64,000 nt of DNA from Flavobacterium sp. ACN6. GTDB taxonomy: Bacteria; Bacteroidota; Bacteroidia; Flavobacteriales; Flavobacteriaceae. Within the stretch, counting starts at the first letter, position 1; every line of letters begins with the position of its first letter. Below the pieces are notes generated by a model that searched no databases, was not told where the DNA came from, and saw only the letters and a program-made list of their open reading frames with translations. The position numbers and the translations under genes were made by a program. The stretch covers positions 248,001 through 312,000 of the forward strand of contig NZ_MRCQ01000003.1 in assembly GCF_002304005.1 (NCBI RefSeq), written 5' to 3'. This document shows, in pieces, positions 45,927 through 55,475 of this stretch.

Positions 45927-46811
45927 TTAAATTTTAACACCTTTTTTCTTTTGTTTTAGAAAATCTAATAAATATGTTCCGTAACCAGATTTCAGTAATG
46001 GCTGCGCAAGTTTTTCTAGCTGTTCATCAGTAATAAAACCCTGTCTCCATGCAATTTCTTCAATACAGCCAACTTTTAAACCCTGTCTTTCTTCTAAAAC
46101 CTGAACAAATTGTCCAGCCTGCATTAAACTATTAAAAGTTCCTGTATCCAACCAAGCTGTGCCTCTACTCAATATTCCAACTTTTAATTCCCCTTTTTCA
46201 AGATAAACTTTATTAACATCTGTAATTTCATATTCACCGCGGGCGCTGGGTTTAATATTTTTTGCAATCTCTACAACAGAATTATCATAGAAATATAATC
46301 CAGGAACAGCATAATTAGATTTTGGTTCAAGAGGCTTTTCTTCGATAGAAATTGCATTCTTATTTTCATCAAACTCAACTACTCCGTATCTTTCAGGATC
46401 TACAACATGATATGCAAAAACAACACCACCTTCTGGATCAGCATTCTCCTTTAATAATTGCTGCATGTTAGTTCCAAAGAAAATATTATCCCCCAATACC
46501 AGAGCAACTTTATCTTTTCCAATAAAATCTTCTCCTATGACAAAAGCCTGAGCTAAGCCATTTGGATTTGGTTGCTCTGCATAGCTAAATTTACATCCTA
46601 CTATACTTCCATCTCCCAAAAGCTTTTTGAAATGAGGGAGATCATGGGGAGTTGATATAATTAAAATTTCATTAATTCCTGCCATCATTAAAGTTGAAAG
46701 AGGATAGTAAATCATAGGCTTGTCATAAACCGGCATTAGCTGTTTGCTTACTGCTAACGTTAACGGGTGTAATCTTGTGCCAGAACCTCCAGCTAATATA
46801 ATTCCTTTCAT
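45927..46811 (-). CDS. rfbA: Glucose-1-phosphate thymidylyltransferase
   Basis: 294 residues. [36 protein letters not shown] is the RmlA signature; [26 protein letters not shown] and [17 protein letters not shown] follow. It makes dTDP-glucose for L-rhamnose and for dTDP-4-amino sugars. 55 bp below rfbD. rfbB, the next enzyme in the pathway, is not in the window. Confidence 0.97.
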   Translation of the reverse strand: MKGIILAGGSGTRLHPLTLAVSKQLMPVYDKPMIYYPLSTLMMAGINEILIISTPHDLPHFKKLLGDGSIVGCKFSYAEQPNPNGLAQAFVIGEDFIGKDKVALVLGDNIFFGTNMQQLLKENADPEGGVVFAYHVVDPERYGVVEFDENKNAISIEEKPLEPKSNYAVPGLYFYDNSVVEIAKNIKPSARGEYEITDVNKVYLEKGELKVGILSRGTAWLDTGTFNSLMQAGQFVQVLEERQGLKVGCIEEIAWRQGFITDEQLEKLAQPLLKSGYGTYLLDFLKQKKKGVKI

Positions 46812-46866
46812 AGTATCTTGTTAAATTTTAGAGATTATCAATTAATTGAATATTTTAATAGCTTTA

Positions 46867-47712
46867 CTATTCAAATATTTTTTTTAGACTTACTTTATAA
46901 TCAGGAATTTCCAGATTATAAATTGATTTTATTTTTTCTTTGTCTAATAATGAAAAATTAGGTCGCTTAGCTGGAGTTGGGTAAGATGAAGAACCAATTC
47001 CTCCAACTTTACAAGAATAGTTCCCTAATTCTTTTATTGCTAACGCAAATTCATACCAGCTTATTTCACCTTCATTTGAATAATTAAAAATACCTGAAAC
47101 CCAGTTAGTAGATTTCACAATTGTAATTAATGCTTGTGCTAAATCAGCAGCGTAAGTTGGCGACCCCATCTGGTCATTTACAACATTAATTTCGTCTCTT
47201 TCCTGCATTAAACGCTGCATTGTTTTAACAAAATTATTCCCAAACTTACTATAAACCCAAGAAGTTCTAATAATAATTGCGCTAGGATTCTCTTTCATAC
47301 AAGCATTTTCACCAGCTAATTTGCTTTCTCCATAAATATTTATCGGATTTGTTACCGCTTCTTCGTTTAAAGCAACAGAAGATTTTCCATCAAACACATA
47401 GTCAGTAGAAATATGAATTAATTTCACATTATTTTCTGCACTATATCTTGCAATTTTTTCTACCGCTAAATGGTTTACTAAAAATGCAGTTTCTTTTTCT
47501 GATTCCGCTTTATCTACTGCTGTATATGCTCCGCAATTTAAGATAATATCAGGTTGGATTTCATTTAATTGATTTTGAAGCAGTTCTAAATTATCTAATG
47601 TTATTTTAGTTCGATCAGCAAAAACCCAGTCAAACTCCGGATTATTAACTGCCAAAACTGCAAGTTCAGAACCTAACTGTCCGTTTGCCCCTGTTACAAG
47701 AATTTTTTTCAT
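46867..47712 (-). CDS. rfbD: dTDP-4-dehydrorhamnose reductase
   Basis: 281 residues. ILVTGANGQLGSELAVLA is the NADPH site, STDYVFDGKS and YGESKLAGE hold the catalytic Ser/Tyr/Lys, and TSWVYSKFGNNFVKTM completes the family pattern. Last step to dTDP-L-rhamnose. Its start shares one base with the rfbC stop. Confidence 0.96.
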   Translation of the reverse strand: MKKILVTGANGQLGSELAVLAVNNPEFDWVFADRTKITLDNLELLQNQLNEIQPDIILNCGAYTAVDKAESEKETAFLVNHLAVEKIARYSAENNVKLIHISTDYVFDGKSSVALNEEAVTNPINIYGESKLAGENACMKENPSAIIIRTSWVYSKFGNNFVKTMQRLMQERDEINVVNDQMGSPTYAADLAQALITIVKSTNWVSGIFNYSNEGEISWYEFALAIKELGNYSCKVGGIGSSSYPTPAKRPNFSLLDKEKIKSIYNLEIPDYKVSLKKIFE

Positions 47713-48260
47713 TAAAACAAACTATTACAATTATCAATAAAAGGAAGAATTTGATCTTTCTCAGAAACAATTGCATCTTTTAAATTCATTCCCCAATCAA
47801 TATCTAAAGACGGGTCGTCATATTTAATTCCTCCTTCTGAAGCTTTATTATAAAACTGATCACATTTATACATTACAGAAGCTGTTTCACTTATAACTGA
47901 AAATCCGTGTGCAAAACCTTGGGGTACTAATAATTGTTTTTTATTTTCTGCAGATAATAGAATACTGAATGCTTTACCGTAAGTTGGCGAATCTTTTCTT
48001 AAATCCACAGCAACATCTATTATTTCCCCTTCTAAAACACGAACTAATTTTGTTTGCGCAAAAGGAGGATTCTGATAATGTAATCCTCTTAAAGTTCCAT
48101 ATTTAGAAAATGATTGATTGTCCTGAACAAAATCAATTTCAATACCAAGCTCTTCAAATTTAGTTTTACTGTAAGATTCAAAAAAATAACCTCTTTCATC
48201 TCCAAAAACACTTGGTTCGACAATCACTAAATCTTCTATAAATGTTTTTTCAATTTTCAT
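47712..48260 (-). CDS. rfbC: dTDP-4-dehydrorhamnose 3,5-epimerase
   Basis: 182 residues, cupin fold. VFGDERGYFFESYSKTKF, SKYGTLRGLHYQ with the catalytic His, and LLVPQGFAHGFSVISETA are diagnostic. Normal length, cotranscribed with rfbD and rfbA. Confidence 0.97.
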   Translation of the reverse strand: MKIEKTFIEDLVIVEPSVFGDERGYFFESYSKTKFEELGIEIDFVQDNQSFSKYGTLRGLHYQNPPFAQTKLVRVLEGEIIDVAVDLRKDSPTYGKAFSILLSAENKKQLLVPQGFAHGFSVISETASVMYKCDQFYNKASEGGIKYDDPSLDIDWGMNLKDAIVSEKDQILPFIDNCNSLF

Positions 48261-48283
48261 ATTATTAATTTTATTTTATTTAT

Positions 48284-49420
48284 TCAACAATTGAAAAAAG
48301 TCTTAATCACTTTTTCAATTCTATCTCTATCTTCTTCTTTAAGATTTGATCCCGATGGCAAACACAATCCGTTATTAAACAATCCTTCAGCAATTTTATT
48401 TCCATAATACGGATATTTATCAAAAATGGGTTGTAAATGCATTGGTTTCCATAATGGTCTGCTTTCAATATTTGCACTTTCAAGACTAAGTCGCAAGCTT
48501 TCCTTGTCTCTATTCTTATCTGTTTCTATAATGATTGTATTTAACCAATAATTAGAGAAAAAATTCTGATCTAAAGCTTCTAAAAGTTTAACACTTTTGA
48601 TTTCACTAAAAACATCTTTATAAAAGAAATGATTTTTTCTTCGTTTCTCGACATTCTCTTCTAGAATTTTTATTTGCCCAAGACCAATTCCCGCACAAAT
48701 ATTACTCATTCTATAATTATAACCTATCTTGCTATGTTGATAATGTGGTGCTTTATCTTTCGATTGCGTAGCATAAAAAATTGCTTTTTCTTTTAAATCA
48801 GATGAATTTGAGACCAAAGCTCCTCCACTAGAAGTTGTTATTATCTTATTGCCATTGAATGATAAAATTCCAAAACTACCAAAACTACCACATTTATTCC
48901 CTTTGTATTTGCTTCCTAGAGCTTCGGCACTATCTTCTATTATTGGAATCTCATATTTGTCTGCTATTGCATGAATTTCATCAACCTTATAAGGCATTCC
49001 ATATAAATGTACTGCAATTATAGCTTTAGGCTTTTTACCTTTTTTAATACGATCTTTTATAGCTAGTTCCATGCTTTGCGGGCATATATTCCAAGTTTCC
49101 GCTTCACTATCAACAAAAATAGGTATCGCTCCCTGATATAAAATTGGGTTTGCAGATGCAGCAAATGTCATGCTTTGACAAATTACTTCATCACCACTTT
49201 TAACTCCCAATAAAATTAATGCTAAATGAATAGCTGATGTTCCAGAGTTTAAAGCCGTTGTAAAACAACCTTCGCCAAAATAGTTCTGAAGTTCCTTTTC
49301 AAAATCATCAACATTTGGTCCGCCTGAAGTTATCCAGTTAGAGTTTAATGCTTTTTGAACATATTCTTGTTCAAAACCACTTTGATGCGACAATGATAAA
49401 TAAATTCTTTTATAATGCAT
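48284..49420 (-). CDS. DegT/DnrJ/EryC1-family PLP aminotransferase (PglE-like)
   Basis: 378 residues. ALNSGTSAIHLALILLGVKSGDEVICQSMTFAA, VHLYGMPYK, EDSAEALGSKYKG, and the PLP lysine in SFNGNKIITTSSGG are the family marks, closest to enzymes acting on UDP-4-keto-6-deoxy-GlcNAc. It would place a 4-amino group on the WbpM product, giving a 2,4-diamino sugar. Downstream end 24 bp from rfbC. Overlaps the cupin gene by 11 bp, a likely coupled pair. Confidence 0.9.
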   Translation of the reverse strand: MHYKRIYLSLSHQSGFEQEYVQKALNSNWITSGGPNVDDFEKELQNYFGEGCFTTALNSGTSAIHLALILLGVKSGDEVICQSMTFAASANPILYQGAIPIFVDSEAETWNICPQSMELAIKDRIKKGKKPKAIIAVHLYGMPYKVDEIHAIADKYEIPIIEDSAEALGSKYKGNKCGSFGSFGILSFNGNKIITTSSGGALVSNSSDLKEKAIFYATQSKDKAPHYQHSKIGYNYRMSNICAGIGLGQIKILEENVEKRRKNHFFYKDVFSEIKSVKLLEALDQNFFSNYWLNTIIIETDKNRDKESLRLSLESANIESRPLWKPMHLQPIFDKYPYYGNKIAEGLFNNGLCLPSGSNLKEEDRDRIEKVIKTFFNC

Positions 49421-49838
49421 TTATATTCCAATAATCTGAAGGATAACGAACATCGTCTTCTTTCACATTCATTAATGGTAGGGTCGAAAACGAAATTAAT
49501 TTTGAATTTGATTCTAACGATTCTATAGCATTTGCATAACCTGCTGGAATATGAACTATCTTGCTTTCTGATTCTGATACAAAAACAGTCTCTATCTCTA
49601 ACATTTTGGAGGGCTTTTGCCAGTTATCAATTTTTACAAAATAGATTTTAAAAGAACCACTAACACAGTAAAAATTTTTTGCATCTAATTTATGTCCCTG
49701 CCAAGCTCGAAACGGGTTTTCATCGGAATTACTTATTATATAAAATCTTTCAATATCATTAAACTTGAAGTCATTGACATAAGAAATAGTCCCACGATGA
49801 TCTGAAAAATTTCCTCCCTGAATTACTTTCGTATTCAT
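49410..49838 (-). CDS. RmlC-like/FdtA-like cupin sugar isomerase
   Basis: 142 residues, single cupin. GGNFSDHRGTISYVNDFKFNDIERFYII and AWQGHKLDAKNFYCVSGSFKIYFV, then IPAGYANAIES, match small sugar-nucleotide cupins of the WxcM/FdtA and RmlC-like group, in which the His of WQGHK-type motifs is important. Substrate is probably a keto-sugar nucleotide. Its exact reaction (3,4-ketoisomerase or epimerase) cannot be told. Confidence 0.7.
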   Translation of the reverse strand: MNTKVIQGGNFSDHRGTISYVNDFKFNDIERFYIISNSDENPFRAWQGHKLDAKNFYCVSGSFKIYFVKIDNWQKPSKMLEIETVFVSESESKIVHIPAGYANAIESLESNSKLISFSTLPLMNVKEDDVRYPSDYWNINAL

Positions 49839-50800
49839 ATAGACAGCTTTAAATTATTTTTATTTATTAAATAAAACTTTACTGAGTACAAAAAAAGCAA
49901 CGGAATCAAGATAACTGAAAACAAGATGATATCATTTACTTTTTGATATAATGCTAGTACCAGCGTCGAAATCGCAATTTGAACCACCGCATAATAAAGC
50001 GATACCAATCGATGTTGAATTTTGCATTCGTTACTCAGAATTTGATAGAAATGTAAACGATGAGCTTCAAAAATATTTTGTTTTAAATACAAGCGATGTA
50101 CAATTGTACAAACTGCATCGATACCATAAACAGCTAAAAATAAAAGCCAGATAATTGTATTGGTGCTAATAATAAGTTTTAAAAGTAAATAGATGATCCA
50201 GAATGCAATAGCAATACTTCCGACATCACCTGCAAAACATTTTGCTTTTTTTCTATAATTGAAAAACAAGAAAACGATACTGGCAATCATTCCGTATCTT
50301 ATCAAATCTCCATCAATAAATAATTGGAGCTTAGTATTGACATATAATAAAGCACCTAATACAACTAAGGTATAAAGTCCGGTTATACCATTAATTCCAT
50401 CCATGAAGTTGTAGGCATTGATTAGACCGATAGCCAAAATATAACTTACAACAACTCCCCAAATTGGCATTAATGTAAACAATTCTAAATCGATAAAAAT
50501 CAGAGTTATGGCAAGAAAATGAATAGAAATTCTAATTTTATTGGATAAACTTTGGATATCATCCCAAAAACTAACTAAGCTGACCAACGTAATCCCAGTA
50601 AAGAAAAGATAATTGCTTTGGATATTTTGTATAAAATATAGCAATGCCGAAAACCAAAAAATGATTCCGCCTCCACGTAACGTTATTTCTGTATGTGAAC
50701 TCCGTAGATTTGGTTTATCAATAATATTATAACGATCTGCTACCTTAAAGTAAACCAGCATCAATATCATTAGAATTATTCCTAAAATTGTGTATTGCAT
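49835..50800 (-). CDS. WecA/WbpL-type UDP-HexNAc:polyprenol-P sugar-1-P transferase
   Basis: 321 residues with about 10-11 membrane helices. RSSHTEITLRGGGIIF, the DD of FWDDIQSL, NAYNFMDGINGITG, CFAGDVGSIAIAF, and EAHRLHFYQIL are the family motifs in the right order. It starts a glycan on undecaprenyl phosphate with an N-acetylamino sugar-phosphate. In Pseudomonas-type loci WbpL pairs with WbpM and WbpV, all present here. This is the second initiating transferase in the window. Confidence 0.92.
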   Translation of the reverse strand: MQYTILGIILMILMLVYFKVADRYNIIDKPNLRSSHTEITLRGGGIIFWFSALLYFIQNIQSNYLFFTGITLVSLVSFWDDIQSLSNKIRISIHFLAITLIFIDLELFTLMPIWGVVVSYILAIGLINAYNFMDGINGITGLYTLVVLGALLYVNTKLQLFIDGDLIRYGMIASIVFLFFNYRKKAKCFAGDVGSIAIAFWIIYLLLKLIISTNTIIWLLFLAVYGIDAVCTIVHRLYLKQNIFEAHRLHFYQILSNECKIQHRLVSLYYAVVQIAISTLVLALYQKVNDIILFSVILIPLLFLYSVKFYLINKNNLKLSI

Positions 50801-51696
50801 TATTTTAAAAAGCTTTTTATTGTTTTTTCTAACCCTTCTCTTGTTGAAGTCGGTAACTTTTCGACTCCTATAGCTGCTTTTATTTTCTGATTTGAAACTC
50901 TATAATTCTCTGTCAATTTTTGAACTGTTTCAGAATTCAATGGAAATCTCACTAAATCGCCAATTTTTGCAATTCCATTAATTAAGGGCTTCGGAATAGC
51001 GATATTTAAGTTTTTTTTATTTAAAACTTCTGCTATAATCTGAACTAATTCAATGGTGGACAACACATCGTCATCTGAGAAATTATATATACCAGAAGTA
51101 ATATTTTTATTTTGAAGAATTTTTTTAATTATAAAATTAAGATTATCGATTCCCAAAAAAGACCTTTCATTATAAAAAGCTCCTAAAGGGTATGGAATCC
51201 TTTTTTTAACTACATTATAAAGAAGGTTCAAATTCCCTTTATTTCCTGGACCGTGAACCATACAAGGTCTGATTATAAAAATTCTTTTACCCAATGGAAT
51301 TTCCTTCGATAAAATATATTCTTCTGCCTTTATTTTTGATAAACCATAAGGTGTTTTAGGATTAGGAACTACATCTTCATATAAAACGTCCGTTACATTA
51401 TCTGCAACAGCCTTTACGCTGCTGAAATAAATAAAGTCTTTTATTTCACTTTTTAAGAAAGCGTCAAATAGTTCTTTTGTTAAATCTGTATTGACTTTAA
51501 AATATTCTGACGCATCGCTTGAATTTTTTGTATCATGTGCTTTGCCTGCAAGATGAATAAGTACGTCACCTCTCAACTCGTTTTTCCAATCCAGATTTCG
51601 TAATGAAATTTTATCAATTTCAAAAGAATGATTTAACAAATAATCAGATAAATTTTTACCCACAAAACCAGAAGAACCAGTAACTTTTATTTTCAT
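50800..51696 (-). CDS. NAD-dependent SDR, WbpV/Gne-like 4-ketoreductase or epimerase
   Basis: 298 residues. KVTGSSGFVGKNLSDYL is the NAD site, DVLIHLAGKAHD is typical of the WbpV group, and SSVKAVADN with TPYGLSKIKAEEY gives Ser/Tyr/Lys. Likely reduces the UDP-4-keto-6-deoxy-GlcNAc made by the WbpM-like enzyme, giving QuiNAc or FucNAc. Shares one base with the WbpL-like start. Confidence 0.85.
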   Translation of the reverse strand: MKIKVTGSSGFVGKNLSDYLLNHSFEIDKISLRNLDWKNELRGDVLIHLAGKAHDTKNSSDASEYFKVNTDLTKELFDAFLKSEIKDFIYFSSVKAVADNVTDVLYEDVVPNPKTPYGLSKIKAEEYILSKEIPLGKRIFIIRPCMVHGPGNKGNLNLLYNVVKKRIPYPLGAFYNERSFLGIDNLNFIIKKILQNKNITSGIYNFSDDDVLSTIELVQIIAEVLNKKNLNIAIPKPLINGIAKIGDLVRFPLNSETVQKLTENYRVSNQKIKAAIGVEKLPTSTREGLEKTIKSFLK

Positions 51697-52518
51697 TTAT
51701 TTAAATTGAGAAAGTGCATTTTTATTAATTTTATTTCTTTCCATATCGAAAAACCACCCCCATTTATTAAAGTAAGTTAAAGCTGAATTCACAAAAATTT
51801 TAAACAACTTACGGTTTTTATTTGCTCCTGATTCGTATCCATGGTAAACAGAAACTAGTGGGAAATATATTGTTTTATATTGTTGATGCATTCTTCTTGA
51901 TAAATCCCAATCTTCAAAATACATAAAAAAATTATCATCATATGCACCAATTTTCTTAATTGCTTGAAGCTTTAATAGTGTAAAACATCCCGAAAGTATT
52001 GGGGCGTTGTAAATCATATCTTCTGGTACTTTTCTCAATTCATACTGCTCAATAAATCTTTGATATGCTTTAGCAGGCTTTTTAACCTTTCTCCAAATAA
52101 TACTTAATGGATTAGGTAGAAGCTTTGGTAAATTTTGGGTAGTTCCATCTAAATTTAATATTTTAGGCATCATCATTCCGATAGCCGCATCCTTTCTCAT
52201 GTATTCCAACATTGGAAAAATTACATCTTTTTCAAAATAAATATCTGGATTAACAATAAAATGATAATCTGAACCAGATTCAATAGCTTTTTGAATAGCG
52301 ATATTATGAGAAGCTCCAAAACCTGGGTTAGAAGGATTGTGAATATAAATTATTCTAAAATCATTAAGCTTTTTTTTTAATACATCATTTGGAGAATTGT
52401 CTACTAAATATAATTTCGCGCTAATGTTTCCTTGCAAAATACTTTCTATCGTTTTTAATAATTCTACTTCATCTGTTTTATAAAGTACTATTGAAGCAGT
52501 AAAGCTATAATTACCCAT
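51697..52518 (-). CDS. Family 2 glycosyltransferase, rhamnosyltransferase-like
   Basis: 273 residues. ASIVLYKTDEVELLKTIESI, LVDNSPND, NPSNPGFGASHNIAIQ, and VNPDIYFEKDV are the WbbL-type pattern. FEDWDLSRRMHQQY is the acceptor acidic motif. A rhamnosyl donor is plausible because rfbACD are close. It directly abuts the WbpV-like gene. Confidence 0.88.
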   Translation of the reverse strand: MGNYSFTASIVLYKTDEVELLKTIESILQGNISAKLYLVDNSPNDVLKKKLNDFRIIYIHNPSNPGFGASHNIAIQKAIESGSDYHFIVNPDIYFEKDVIFPMLEYMRKDAAIGMMMPKILNLDGTTQNLPKLLPNPLSIIWRKVKKPAKAYQRFIEQYELRKVPEDMIYNAPILSGCFTLLKLQAIKKIGAYDDNFFMYFEDWDLSRRMHQQYKTIYFPLVSVYHGYESGANKNRKLFKIFVNSALTYFNKWGWFFDMERNKINKNALSQFK

Positions 52519-52527
52519 AATGATTAA

Positions 52528-53433
52528 TTATTTGACACCTAATTTTAATGAATTTATTGCATTTGGTTTTCTTGTATGCAGTCTATAATCCCCATAAAAA
52601 TTTTTCCATGAATTTCTGCCATTATCTATAAAATGGCTTTTATCAAACAAGAATGGTTTCCCATTTTCTAACACGCATGCTAATGTATATCCCATATCCA
52701 AGACAATTTTTGATAATTTGATTTCTCCTTTTTTAATTAATTCTAATTTATAATCAATGCCTTTTCCAGGAAAACCATTATTAAAATCAACTACTTCCTT
52801 TAGAACTTGGGTTGTGGTTAACAAAAAAAAACTTTGTAAATGCGGGTTAAAGTTATTTTTAATTAAACTTTGATACATTTTTGAATTAAAAGAAATTCCC
52901 ATCATTCCTATTGATGAATTTTCTTTAAAAAATGAAATATAATCATCTATAAAGTTAACTTGATATTTATTCACAGAGCTATTTGTTAAAATAACGTATT
53001 GATTCTCCTCACTCTTGATTTTATTGAAAAACGCTTCATATCCTGAGAAATCCATACCCTCATTGGGAACTTCTATCATCTCAACATTATTTATTTTGCT
53101 TTTAAATAAATTCAATTCTGAAATTGTAATAGATAAATTCAAATCATATTGTCCAGAATAATTTTGAAATCTTTCCAATTGGTAATCTAAACCACATTCA
53201 AATTCTGGAATGTTTTTAATTTTCTTCAGCCTTTTCCCCTCATAACCACCCCATTCATGAATACATACAGACACCTTATTTTGATTAACTGATTTTCTTT
53301 TTTTAGTTAAAACTTCTTTATTTTCAATATTTCCAAAATGCCATTTCAAAAAATTATTCATATATGAAATTGGACTTAATATAATCTCAAACAGTAGATC
53401 AAGATAAAATCTATTTTTATGTGATAGTTTCAT
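52528..53433 (-). CDS. RgpF-like (rhamnan synthesis F) protein
   Basis: 301 residues. SVCIHEWGGYEGK, NEGMDFSGYEAFF (124 onward), YVILTNSSVNKYQVNF, and HLQSFFLLTTTQVLKE (198 onward) follow the RgpF/PF05045 plan, where RgpF proteins add rhamnose or related sugars. It lies between two GT2 genes, both rhamnosyltransferase-like. A hydrophobic N-terminus may attach it to the membrane. Fold assignment is likely; donor unknown. Confidence 0.7.
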   Translation of the reverse strand: MKLSHKNRFYLDLLFEIILSPISYMNNFLKWHFGNIENKEVLTKKRKSVNQNKVSVCIHEWGGYEGKRLKKIKNIPEFECGLDYQLERFQNYSGQYDLNLSITISELNLFKSKINNVEMIEVPNEGMDFSGYEAFFNKIKSEENQYVILTNSSVNKYQVNFIDDYISFFKENSSIGMMGISFNSKMYQSLIKNNFNPHLQSFFLLTTTQVLKEVVDFNNGFPGKGIDYKLELIKKGEIKLSKIVLDMGYTLACVLENGKPFLFDKSHFIDNGRNSWKNFYGDYRLHTRKPNAINSLKLGVK

Positions 53434-53449
53434 TATAAATTATTGGCAA

Positions 53450-54292
53450 TTATTTTAAATAACTATTGTAAAATGTTTTAATAAAAATTATTTTTCGAGT
53501 CCTTGCTATTAATATTCCCATTCTTAAAAAAACAATTATAAAAAATTGCAAATGTTCATATAGATTATTTCGTTCGCAATTCTTTATTCCATCACAAAAA
53601 TAGTCAAAGCGTACATTAAGCTTATTGGCATCTGTCTCTGAATTAGAAAAGTCTTGAATACAAGAAGTATCAACTACTTTAAATTCTTTATTATATTTCG
53701 CAAATTTTCTAATAAATTCAATATCACTAAAATCTAATTTAACATTTTTATTGTAGCCACCAGCTTCCAAAAATGAAGAAATTCTCACTAATATTCCACT
53801 ATTTACAGGAGAAAAATTTTTCAGGGAGTATCTTACAGGAGATACCTTTTTTAAAACTACACCTCTCTTAAAAACTTTCTTGAAAGGCGAAAATATTGTT
53901 CCGTCTTCAATTTTAATTATTGGTGTAAATAAATTGACATCCTTACAAAGGTTAATATTCTTTAAATATTCAAATATAGCTCCATTTTCAAACAAAGTAT
54001 CTTGATCTAGTAATAAAGCCCATTCTTTATTATGAATATTCGCAAATTTAACCCCCTCATTGTAGGCACCACTTACTCCAATATTTTCTCCATTCCAAAA
54101 ATGATTTACAATATTAAATCCTTTCATTTTAAAGTCTTCTTGCTTATTAGCACTATTATCGTAAATGAAAAGGTCTAATTCAAGTCCCAATATTTCTAAA
54201 TCTTCACCTAATGACTTTAATGTTTCTGATCTGTATAATTCCTTATTATAAATAACAATTATTGCTATAAAGTTATCTAGCATTTTATCCAT
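53450..54292 (-). CDS. Family 2 glycosyltransferase, rhamnosyltransferase-like
   Basis: 280 residues. IAIIVIYNKELYRSETLKSL, FIYDNSANKQEDF, NIGVSGAYNEGVKFA, and ALLLDQDTLFENG match the WbbL/RgpB-type group. KLDFSDIEFIRKFAKYN is the acceptor part. Met1 and Met4 are both possible starts; the first overlaps the EpsG gene by 8 bp. Confidence 0.85.
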   Translation of the reverse strand: MDKMLDNFIAIIVIYNKELYRSETLKSLGEDLEILGLELDLFIYDNSANKQEDFKMKGFNIVNHFWNGENIGVSGAYNEGVKFANIHNKEWALLLDQDTLFENGAIFEYLKNINLCKDVNLFTPIIKIEDGTIFSPFKKVFKRGVVLKKVSPVRYSLKNFSPVNSGILVRISSFLEAGGYNKNVKLDFSDIEFIRKFAKYNKEFKVVDTSCIQDFSNSETDANKLNVRFDYFCDGIKNCERNNLYEHLQFFIIVFLRMGILIARTRKIIFIKTFYNSYLK

Positions 54293-55475
54293 GAATTTCT
54301 GCGTGTTTATTTAATCTTTCTTCACCTGTACTTCGTAAATCAAAAAGTTGATAAATCAAATAATTTTGATACGGATGATACGCAATAGTAGTTGGCAAAT
54401 TAAGAATGTATGGTTTACATGAGAAAAAAGCAAAAACTACAACATAAGTAAAAACCATTATCCGGTCAATTCTCGTATAAAATAAATATACCAGGCTTGG
54501 CAGAATAATCAAATTTGAAATTGTAAAATATAATCGTAATCTATCTGCCATTTCAATAAATTCATACATACAAAAAAATGTAAAAATTTGAAATATGTAA
54601 ATATTAAAGAAAATATTAAAAAAATTATTCTTTTTTTCTAATTCTTTTCTATAATTAATCAATAATGCAAAAGTGATAATAAAAAACAATACGTTAATAA
54701 TAGTATTTGCATTTAAGACTCTTTCCAAATTGGCACTATTGTAATTTGAGTATATCACTAGACGGGCAGCAATACTAAAGTCACCTATTAAAGGTACAAT
54801 TTTCGTAATTATTAAGCCTAGCCATGAGATTTTTAAAAAGAAAATAAGTAGCGAAATACAGAAAAAGACTATCAAAGATATTGATGACAGCCTTCTTCTA
54901 AAAACAAAGTATAATGGTAGTAATAAATATGCACTCCAGTGAAATGAAGCTGCAAAAAATATACAAGCAAGATATTTTAAGAAATTTCTTTCGCACACGA
55001 ATTTTATTGAATAAAAAAACACTGCCAATGCAAAGCCTTGCCGGAGACCACTCATATCAAGAATGAAAAACAGTAACGAAAAATGCAGCAACAACGATGT
55101 TGATTTTCCCTGGGAAAAAAAGACGATACTTTTATATAGAAAAAAATATCCAACTAGTGATATTAAAAAGAAAACTGTTTGTATAGATCCATTAAAATAT
55201 TTTATTATAGAAATAAATAAACAATATCCATAATCTGGCGACGAAAAAATTAAAATTCTTCCATATGCATCTGTTATTTCTTCTATGCTTGGTGTAGATT
55301 CAAACATTGCAGTATAAATACGCCAATCTACACCAGTTTCATATCTTAATCCTGCAATAAACAAAAAAAGAAACGCTATAATTTTTGGAAATATTCTAGT
55401 CATCTTTCCCTGTAAATTTATAACTTCAAGAACAGAAAAAATAACGATTAATAAAAAAACAAACAAATAAAACAT
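54285..55475 (-). CDS. EpsG-family (Wzy-type) polysaccharide polymerase
   Basis: 396 residues with about 10-12 hydrophobic helices. FLFIAGLRYETGVDWRIYTAMFE is the EpsG/Wzy pattern (G-x-D-x-x-x-Y), and DMSGLRQGFALAVFFYSIKF the second conserved block. Such proteins join lipid-linked repeat units in the periplasm, fitting the flippase gene at 60788. It directly abuts the glycosyltransferase at 55476. Confidence 0.85.
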   Translation of the reverse strand: MFYLFVFLLIVIFSVLEVINLQGKMTRIFPKIIAFLFLFIAGLRYETGVDWRIYTAMFESTPSIEEITDAYGRILIFSSPDYGYCLFISIIKYFNGSIQTVFFLISLVGYFFLYKSIVFFSQGKSTSLLLHFSLLFFILDMSGLRQGFALAVFFYSIKFVCERNFLKYLACIFFAASFHWSAYLLLPLYFVFRRRLSSISLIVFFCISLLIFFLKISWLGLIITKIVPLIGDFSIAARLVIYSNYNSANLERVLNANTIINVLFFIITFALLINYRKELEKKNNFFNIFFNIYIFQIFTFFCMYEFIEMADRLRLYFTISNLIILPSLVYLFYTRIDRIMVFTYVVVFAFFSCKPYILNLPTTIAYHPYQNYLIYQLFDLRSTGEERLNKHAEIHG

